Assembly: GCA_001579985.1 (NCBI GenBank)
Contig: LRSR01012286.1
Span: 1-27,921, forward strand
Direction: 5' to 3'
Source: Hypsibius dujardini
Taxonomy: Eukaryota; Tardigrada; Eutardigrada; Parachela; Hypsibiidae
Length of the DNA stretch: 27,921 nt
This document shows, piece by piece, positions 20,824-27,921 of this stretch. Numbering within the stretch: position 1 is the first letter of the stretch; the number at the start of each line of letters is the position of its first letter. Position numbers and translations under genes: made by a program. The notes beneath the pieces were generated by a model. It had not been told where the DNA came from and did no database searches. It worked only from the letters and a program-made list of their open reading frames with translations.

Positions 20824-21998
20824 ACTTCCCGTCTTTTCAACATTTAACTGACTCCTTTTGTTTGTTGCAGCTGATAATTCCCCAAAAAATGTACCCACCC
20901 ACCCTCGCTTGTTTTTTGTTTATACATATTTATTTGATATATATTTGATGTATTTGTATTTTAATATGTTAACGACCCTTTGTTTTTTATCACAATTTCT
21001 ATCATTTTCCTTTGAAAATATGCGCTTGATTGGGCACACAGGCGCCGTGGATTTATAACCGAACGATCCGGTATTTGTTTCCATCAAGGAAAAAAAGGCT
21101 TTAACCCCTGCACCTGAGGTTCCTACCACCTCTCAGGCAGATCCTGCTTCCGTTTTCCGCACGCAAGGGGATTCAGTTATCTGAATTGTTGTGTGCTTCT
21201 CCGTTTTGCGCCGGCCGGCACTCAAACTAATCGAAGTAATTCGAGGTGTTAATCTTATTATTGTGAAGTCTGGCCAAGTCGCAGACTAAACAGGCCGTAG
21301 GGATGCCGATTACGTAGGCGGTTTGGTTCGGTTCGGTTATTACGCGGTTCAGATGCTTAACCGGTTAGCTTTTCTCGGTTAAATCTCTAAACCGACCTAC
21401 GCGGTTCGGTTAAAGTTCCGAACTGACCCAGGCGGTTCAAACCGGGTTGAACCGCGGTTAACCGGTTACGTAGTTAAATCAGTGAGAAATACACCGTGAG
21501 CCGGCTGCAGTCAATACGTGAAGCTCTCAATAGCTAGAATTCATTCAGTTTATTGAAGTAAAGCGCGCAATTGCTGCATATTAGTGCCTGAGAATGTTAA
21601 GGTAAACTAGGCGTGCCACCCTTGTGACTAATTGAGTCGATTCCCTGTCCAGACTGAACTTGTTTCTTTTTTACCCAGGAATACGGTTCATAACGGTTCG
21701 TAACGGGTAAACGGTTCGGTTTGACGCGGTTCCAAACACTAACCGGTTACTTTAAGGCGGTTCGAAACCCGAACCGGTTTAAACGGCTCGGTTTGACGCG
21801 GTTCCAAACACTAACCGGTTACTTTAAGGTGGTTCGAAACCCGAACCGGTTTAAACGGTTCGGTTAAATTTAAAAACCGCGTCAGGCGGTTCGGTTCAAA
21901 CCGCGGTTAAACCGGTTAATCAGCGTAATCGGCATCCCTAAAACAAGGTCTGTGTTGAATGTATTCCACATGACGGCAACAAAGACGGACAGATTTTG
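20824..21998. other. Convergent intergenic region between the fucosyltransferase and the dynamin homologue
   Basis: No gene seen. Positions 20860-21290 are AT-rich and featureless to me. Positions 21298-21940 are a CGGTT-rich repeat element (listed separately). No convincing minus-strand polyadenylation signal lies next to 21999. Confidence 0.6.
21298..21940. mobile_element. CGGTT-rich element with 17-bp terminal inverted repeats
   Basis: The ends TAGGGATGCCGATTACG and CGTAATCGGCATCCCTA are perfect inverses. Both flanks of the interior are built of CGGTT/AACCG words (GCGGTTCGGTT, AACCGGTT). An internal block of about 66 bp beginning GGTTCGGTTTGACGCGGTTC is tandemly duplicated (about 21714-21850). 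A non-autonomous hAT-like element is possible, but no 8-bp target duplication was seen. Confidence 0.8.
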
Positions 21999-22460
21999 TC
22001 AGAACAATTTGTGGTTGCGAACATTTCGTATGATTAGCAGTCCCTCATCGATCTCTTTCAACCGAGCGATAGCTTCGGTTCGCCGAGTAGCTGTATGCTG
22101 TGACTCCCGTAGAAGTTCGTCAAAACGATCGGGATCGTATAACTGCTTGACAAGCTCTTCCTCGATATGGTTCTAAACGTAAAATGTAAATGAGCGTGCC
22201 ATCTTGGCGGTGAGGGCACAATGAAAGGGGCAGGCACTTTCCTTTCCCATCAGTACAGAAAGGAAACTCTGCGCAACCAACCTTGACAAATCGAACCAAC
22301 CGATGAACCACACCCTTTGGAACACCGGTTTGAACAGTCTGCCGAACAATGAGGAAGTATTTGTAAACCAGTTTGCAGATTAGTTCGCACTCCTCCTTTT
22401 CCACGTCTGCTACACTAGCCAAAGCGGAATAGAAGTCCTGAAAAGAAAACGTAAACTATA

Positions 22461-22807
22461 CCAGGCAAACGTGGCGGGTACATGGGTTGAATCGGTCGGA
22501 TGGCAGAGGGCGCCATAAGTGTAAATTGTAAAGAACTTGTCTAATTTAAAGTCGCTTACACTTGTGGCCAGTGGCGCGTACTAGGGGGTGGCAAGTGGGC
22601 AATTGCCCCCCCCCGTCCGAAATCGAAAAAGTGACCCAAGGGTACCCCCTGACGTTTTTTACATTAAAAATAGCAAAATCATACCAATGCTCCCCCCTTT
22701 GGATTTTTACTAAAATCCTGCCCCCCCCCGTACCGGAAGGTCAAGACACGTCTATGTTTGTGGCGCCCTCCGCCACCCGACCGATTCAACCCGCCGCGTT
22801 TGCCTGG
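22461..22807. mobile_element. Foldback element in the penultimate intron region of the dynamin homologue
   Basis: The arms 22461-22514 and 22761-22807 are inverse copies starting CCAGGCAAACGYGGCGGG and sharing GGTTGAATCGGTCGG and GGGCGCC; TA flanks both ends. The interior 22567-22760 is the second copy of the dispersed poly-G/poly-C repeat seen at 10285-10530, in inverse orientation. It lies between exons 9 and 10. Confidence 0.85.
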
Positions 22808-25111
22808 TACTGTACGAGTACGTTGATTGATTGAGTGCTAATATGTAGACTCAGGTAGATTCCTACCTGTTGAGCACTGGCAGCAAAGGCATTGCTCTCC
22901 AAAATCTTCCAAATATCCGGTTCATCTTTGCTTCCGGAAGAAGCCACTAGTTGTTTGTATGGATACTGCTGCTGATGGACGTTCTGTGGTTGAGTGCTAC
23001 TAGCCTTTCCTGCTTTCACCAATGCACTAGCCTCTCCGTAAAATTGAGGATGCTTCGTATCGATGTAACTCATTTCGTTATCGACCAGCTCCTCCACAAA
23101 GTCCCGAGCTAGATCGTGACGACTCTCCAAAAAGCGGCGGACAACTTCGTAGATTTCGTCACGCAAGTTAGGAAATCGGTCTAGCAAGCGCTAATGAAAA
23201 TAAAATATTTTGATTATGTCCTGGGTGAGTCCTTAATAATTTCGTGTATTCGCCACGGACCTGAACAAGGTCCGTGGACCTGTCGATGGTACCTTCCATT
23301 TCTTCGTGAACTCTTTTCACACATTCTACGGCTGGACTTCTGAAACTTTCGATCTGTTTCTCGATCAATTGTCGAAATGCATCTTCCGGTACAAATAACG
23401 TAGGGTAGAGTCCCTATTAATTCAAAGGTACAGATGCAATCAAGGCTAAAATGAGATCGGCCATGCGAGATCTACACACTGACCCCACATTTTTCGATGG
23501 CATTGGTGATGTCAGCCAACACAAGGTTCCCCAAAGGTCGGAGTTCGCCAAGGGCTTTGGCGAAATCCCCATGAAAAATGTCATTTATTTTGGTCCAATC
23601 CAATGGACCGTGGATTGGACTTCCGAGGGTGCCGTCTTTGTCGATGCTCGGCGTGGAGCCGACTAAGGACTCGCAGTAATCGCCGGAGAACTTTTTCAGG
23701 ACCTGATTAACCATCACTGACTTCTCCTCGACCTTTTCGCCTAGAATCTGCAGCTGATTGCGGTGATTAGCTTTGGCATCTTCGAGCTTCTTTCGGAGAT
23801 CTTGCATGCGCTCACGGATGTGCCATTAGAACCTAGTCCGAATAGAACTTAGTAAAAAAACTTGTGCAGCTATTCTTCCACCTCAAACCGACCCACGCTC
23901 AGGGTATGGTGTACACACCTTATTCAGCTTTTTTGCAAAATAAGGAATTCCGTGCTCTCTGGCCAGGTCCTTGTAGTTTTCTTCGAAGAACTTTCTCTCA
24001 TCCTCCAAATGCATTTTAATGGTCTGAAAAATTTTTAACAGAAAACATTAATCGGTATTCTTGCATTTTTGCGTGCTAGTACGATGGGTATATTGAAAAC
24101 AGCACCTTGTTTTTTTCAATATCCATCTGCGTACGGTTGGTGATACCAATGATGCCCAACTTGAATGGCAAGACTTGACCCATCATCTCCTTCCGAGCGT
24201 GCGTTCCGTTATCCATGATGTCGAGCTTTGTGAGCACCCACCAAAGTTCGATCGACTGTAATTGCAACAAGCGAAAAGGGGTAACGAAATCAACTTCCAA
24301 TCATCAGTGACAGAAAGCAACTGGCAGGCGAAATATCCTCACATTTCGGATCGACCTCTCGCGCGAGTTTAATCGAGTCCGAATTCACCATGTCGGCGTT
24401 CATGGGTGTGACGGCCAGTATGAGCGAATTTTCGTTGCTGATGTACGACATAATTAGCTCTTTCGTTTGATCCTCTATGTCAAGCGGTTGATCTCCGACC
24501 GGATTCTGGATAAATGTTCTTTAATTAATTAGAAGAACGGTCGCTTGAGGGAACCATTACCTTCATGAGGCCAGGTAGATCCACAAGTGTCAAGTCAATA
24601 AAAGATGGCGAGGATATTTTCAACACTATCCTCTCATGGACAACGTTCTAGATTGGAATAAGTTTTCCATGTTAGGAAGACCTCCATGTGCGCATTGGTA
24701 AATTTATGAGAAACATCATCTTTCATCCCTGATCTTACCTTCCCCTTCCCGGCAATTTCGTTGGTACGTTGCTCAATTTCCTGTCGCATTTTAGACGGCT
24801 TAGTGAAAATAATGTCCGGCTTATGGGAAAATGTCGCCGCAAACTTTGGATGGTCAGCGTCTGCAGATTTCAGAAAATGTTTTATGCCCATAGTGAAATG
24901 CCCCCTATTGTAAGAAGCTGTGTTACCATCGAGGTGAAGTTCGTTGTCAGGATCAGGAAGTTGCGGGACATACATCAGTTGCAGGAAGAGCGGACAGCGA
25001 GTGACAATTCCTGACCCACGAGGAAGGAAATCCCATCCGACGATGGATTCCAGGACAGCTTTTTCCCGAACTCTACAGAGTACCAGCACAATGTTAAATT
25101 AACTGCGTCAT

Positions 25112-25325
25112 AACCGCAACCATATACCATATATATACCATACAACCGCAATATATACCATATAACCAATACATACTAATATATACCACATACCGCAATA
25201 TATACCAATATATACTAATATATATACCGCAATATATACCAATATACCGCAATATATACCGCAATATACTAATATATACCACAATATATAAAAATATATA
25301 CCCGCAACCATATACCATATATTCT
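25112..25325. repeat. ATATACC(R)CA-type microsatellite in intron 1 of the dynamin homologue
   Basis: An irregular array of CAATATATACC, AATATATACTA and CCGCAATATA words. Minus-strand open frames rich in Tyr, Ile and Gly arise from this array and are not genes. Confidence 0.9.
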
Positions 25326-25520
25326 GTATAAGGTAAGCTTAAAAAAGGCGACAATTATTTTGGCGCCTCTTTTGACTTCTGCTTGCCTCTCTCACTTCAG
25401 TCATACCTGTGCACCAACTACGACAATCTGAGGTAGGCCGATGGATTCCGATTCGCCCAACGTCTTAAAGACGTCCTGCAGCTGGTTAACGATCCGGATT
25501 TCGTTTCCAACTCCTTCCAT

Positions 25521-26049
25521 TGTGTTGAATATTTGCTAGGGTTAATGTGTTGGCAAGCACACTAGGCAGCCATAAACCTAAAAAAACGATAGAAGGTGGT
25601 AACGTTGTTTTGAAGCTCCTTGAATCAGGCACATTGCAATGATCGAGGGAGGCAAAAGGGTCAAGGATGCATGTACTGCCTACGCGGAGTTAAATGAAAT
25701 AAATATGGAGTTGCAGTTCTTGTTCAACTACCCACTCCAGTTATCCTGGTGGCGTTCGAATAGATGACTTATCATCTTTTTGAAATCCACGCGACTGCAC
25801 CCAGAAACATGTTTGCATCAGGTGTAGCACCTTCCTACTGCCCTTATTTGCTGTACCACAAGTTCCATGTCACTATTCTAGCTGTTTATGTACGATACAT
25901 TATACCAAGATTACATTGTGATGACAAAAAAAAAGAAAAAGAACATGCATCTAAATCATATTATTCTTCATCTCACAAAAAGACATTTTTTTAAGTACAT
26001 CGGCTCTCAAAGGATCCCTTGAAGATGCATAAAAGCAAACAGAAAACTA
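25521..26049. other. Spacer between the dynamin homologue and the proline-rich gene
   Basis: No gene or repeat recognised. It should contain the 5' flank of the dynamin homologue. A purine-rich run (AAAAAAAAAGAAAAAG) lies near 25925. Confidence 0.5.
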
Positions 26050-27289
26050 TTAAATTGTTGCTTCCACATTTCGCTTGGACGACAAATCACTGGTACTCTT
26101 CACCCGAGGAGGCGGCGCTGGCTTGCCATTCCCCAGTTTGGAATCCTTTCCGGCTTTAACTTGCTCCGGGGACCACTTCTTCGTGGGTGTCATGAACCCC
26201 GTAATGCGACTTCGAATGCCGCCTTTCTTGCCGACCGAACCAGAGCCGGGATCGGTTTTGGGGCTGTCAGGGCGGTATTCCACCAGGTCTTCCTCGTACA
26301 TCGATTTCGGACGCTTCGCCACGTCCGGTTTGACTTTCCTAATGGCCGTCAGCAGTTCGTTATCGTCCTTGGTGTCGCCATCTACGTTGATACTCCGACG
26401 TGACAGGCGAGTCGGAGAATTGTTCCGCGAACTGGCTGCGGATGACGAGCTCGAAGAAGAAGAACCCTTCATGCTGGCACTCTGAACGGACCTGCCGGAC
26501 AGGGTCTTTTTCACTTTCTTATCTTTTTTTGGCTTGGGTGACTTGTCGTCCTGTTTAGACTGCTGAATGAGAGAATCAAATGATCCAGTTAATTCTTCAT
26601 TTTTCCTACCACTAAAATTATTTAGCCAAAAAACAAAGAACAAAAAAAAACGGACTAATGAGTACCTTATCAGACGAGAACTTTTGCTTAAACTTATCGA
26701 GGAGCTTAGGCGTCACAGGCGGCGGTGGAGGCGGCGGGGTTTCTGTAGTTTTATGCTGGACTAACGGAGGACTTTTCGTGATATGTTGAATACTGAAATC
26801 CGGATTATGGACGTGTCTGAAAAATTAGAGCTTGTTATCGCCAGTTTTCTTAATTCGATTTTCAATAAGCTCGGTCATTGTAGGAGGACTAGCTCATACT
26901 CGGCTTGCTGCGGTTCCACCGCAGGTTTTTTTATTGGAGGCGGAGTATCCACCCGAAACAGCGAGACTGTTTCGGAGGTACTTCCGGAGGGGCCGTCGAA
27001 TATGCGGAAAACCTCTGAAACAGACTCGGTACTGGCGGGATTGCCTAAAAAATCGAAAGGAACTGAAAACCTTCCCCGTTGAAAATGTGCGAGGGTCTGC
27101 GGCACAGACCTTTTGGGATGCCCCGCAAGCTCATACCTGCAGGATGGGCAGCTATGCGGTCAGCGTGGGGTATCTCCGTGTCGATGGCTCGACTGCGCAC
27201 GGACTCTGGTGCCGGTTTGGGTGTGACCACTTTTGGCGCGCTCTTCTGCGGTGAATTGGTCAGCCTGGTATGGTCGGCTCGCTTGGACC
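26050..27289 (-). CDS. Unidentified proline/serine-rich protein (5' end outside the visible exons)
   Basis: Visible exons: 27289-27137, 27044-26900, 26792-26666, 26562-26050 (stop TAA). All are GT-AG and phases agree (1, 2, 0), giving 311 residues. The first visible exon begins in phase 1, so at least one more exon lies upstream, probably right of 27610 or outside the window. I do not recognise a folded domain. Visible features are polyproline (PPPPPPP, DTPPPIKKP, PAPPPRVKS) that could bind SH3 or EVH1 domains, a Lys-rich run (PKPKKDKKVKKTL), a polyserine tract, and short basic/Ser motifs (SPTRLSRRS, KRPKSMYEED, SRITGFMTPTKKWSP) that look like phosphorylation sites. It is probably an intrinsically disordered scaffold or cytoskeletal adaptor (inference). 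The last exon could start earlier at an alternative AG near 26595, adding about 11 residues. Confidence 0.7.
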
Positions 27290-27359
27290 CTGAAGAGCAC
27301 AGAAATTTGCATGGCATTTATTTCTGGTTTGAATTAGTATTGAATTTGAATTAGTAAAA

Positions 27360-27610
27360 GTATAGGGAGAAATCTGTATTTCGACTCACCCTCCACTTGG
27401 TCGATAAATCGGCTCACTCACGGGTTTCTTTCTCTTTAATGGCAGGTGCCTGATTGTTTCATTTTTAGAAGTGTTATATTATACTAGAATTTAGTACAGA
27501 ACATCAAGCAATCAAGCACTTGCTATCAAAGAGAAACCCATGAGTGAGCTGATTTATTCACCGATTTGGATGGTGAGCCGAAATACAGACTCCACCTCGT
27601 ACTGAACGTA
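27360..27610. mobile_element. Foldback MITE, family 1 copy 2
   Basis: Matches 849-1093 in the same orientation: TCACCCTCCACTTGGTCGAT, AATCGGCTCACT, AGCAATCAAGCACT, GAGAAACCCATGAGTG and the right-end ACTGAACGTA. It folds back over nearly its whole length. It lies just upstream of the first visible exon of the proline-rich gene, so probably in an intron. Confidence 0.9.
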
Positions 27611-27921
27611 TGAACGTAAAGTCAACCCATCGTTGTTTATTTATGTTTGCTTTCCGCGCATTTTTTGAACAGCCCAACCCCAAGCAGACCACACAGAGTC
27701 GGTGGTACTCGTTCACGCGGCTTGATTTGCTCTGTAAGATCCCAAAAAAGCTTTCGTAAGAACATTTTTTGCAGAAAACTGTTCTAAATATTACAGTATT
27801 TATTTTAGTCATAAATTATCCAAGGGCTTTTTGTTTTAAACGGGCCCTTAACATATATTCCCATGCTGTCGGTCGGGCATTTTAATTCAAACCTCGAAGC
27901 GATTAATTCAATATTTTTATT
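27611..27921. other. Right edge, no feature established
   Basis: A minus-strand segment near 27725-27665, preceded by ATCTTACAG and starting SKSSRVNEYHRLC, could be an exon of the proline-rich gene, but no donor or family match settles it. Nothing else recognised. Confidence 0.3.

Larger units (their letters stand above)
21999..25520 (-). pseudogene. Drp1-like dynamin GTPase homologue with three frame breaks
   Basis: Exons: 25520-25407, 25072-24739, 24647-24561, 24505-24343, 24255-24106, 24023-23919, 23832-23484, 23413-23261, 23190-22867, 22437-22282, 22172-21999 (TGA). About 703 codons' worth, Drp1 size. Domains: GTPase (VVVGAQ then [30 protein letters not shown]), middle/stalk (FVPEDAF, VHEEM), a short Gln-rich variable segment in place of a PH domain, and a C-terminal GED (VPKGVVHRLV, LYDPDRFDELL). 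Frames break at about 25057, just after SSGKS; at about 24235, just before LTKLD; and at about 23823, before HIRER. Each adds net +1 nt modulo 3 while flanking exon phases stay consistent. Two conserved arginines after the P-loop read Trp and Cys, as CpG decay would give. The family severs mitochondria or peroxisomes; this copy probably cannot. Local assembly error is the alternative. Confidence 0.8.

Noticed and set aside
21298-21940. Telomere-like GGTT repeats
   Set aside because: Words occur in both orientations, not as head-to-tail hexamers, and the segment is bounded by perfect inverted repeats.
25094-25354. Tyr/Ile/Gly-rich minus-strand open frames resembling a membrane peptide
   Set aside because: Translation of the ATATACC microsatellite in intron 1 of the dynamin homologue.

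Overview
This is animal nuclear DNA: multi-exon genes with short GT-AG introns, type II and polytopic membrane proteins, simple-sequence tracts and many small inverted-repeat transposons. The gene families (oxygen/NO-sensor guanylyl cyclases of the insect Gyc88E / nematode gcy type, an SLC6 GABA-like transporter, a GT11 fucosyltransferase, a Drp1-like dynamin) suggest an invertebrate, probably an ecdysozoan. A tardigrade or small arthropod would fit, but the species cannot be fixed from this window.

Layout, left to right. (1) Positions 143-3301, minus: a soluble guanylyl cyclase-like gene (copy A), 8 exons visible, 3' end beyond the left edge. (2) Positions 4717-8631, minus: a complete 9-exon SLC6 neurotransmitter/amino-acid transporter of about 640 residues. 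(3) Positions 8632-11579: a repeat-rich spacer. (4) Positions 11580-17536, plus: a second soluble guanylyl cyclase-like gene (copy B), 11 exons, 627 residues, complete. (5) Positions 18670-20669, plus: a 3-exon alpha-1,2-fucosyltransferase-like Golgi enzyme. (6) Positions 21999-25520, minus: an 11-exon Drp1-like dynamin homologue broken by three frame disruptions, one in the P-loop. (7) Positions 26050-27289, minus: the 3' part of an unidentified proline- and serine-rich gene.

The main discovery is that both cyclase genes keep a normal heme-sensor (H-NOX) domain and H-NOXA/coiled-coil dimer region, but the C-terminal cyclase domain has lost the catalytic residues. In copy B both metal-binding aspartates and the transition-state asparagine and arginine are replaced. 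Copy A has the same Cys in place of the first aspartate. Copy B is otherwise intact, with no stop or frame break over 11 exons. The sensor half is 83-91% identical between the copies in the exons I compared, while the start of the cyclase domain is only about 40% identical. They look like a divergently arranged paralogous pair of heme-sensor pseudo-cyclases with the SLC6 gene between them.

The non-coding DNA is full of foldback/MITE elements, several flanked by TA. Three families occur twice in the window. There is also a 7-bp satellite inside intron 1 of copy A and a 20-bp minisatellite inside intron 2 of the fucosyltransferase. Exon boundaries were derived by matching GT-AG sites to preserved reading phase and family similarity; no transcript data or searches were available.
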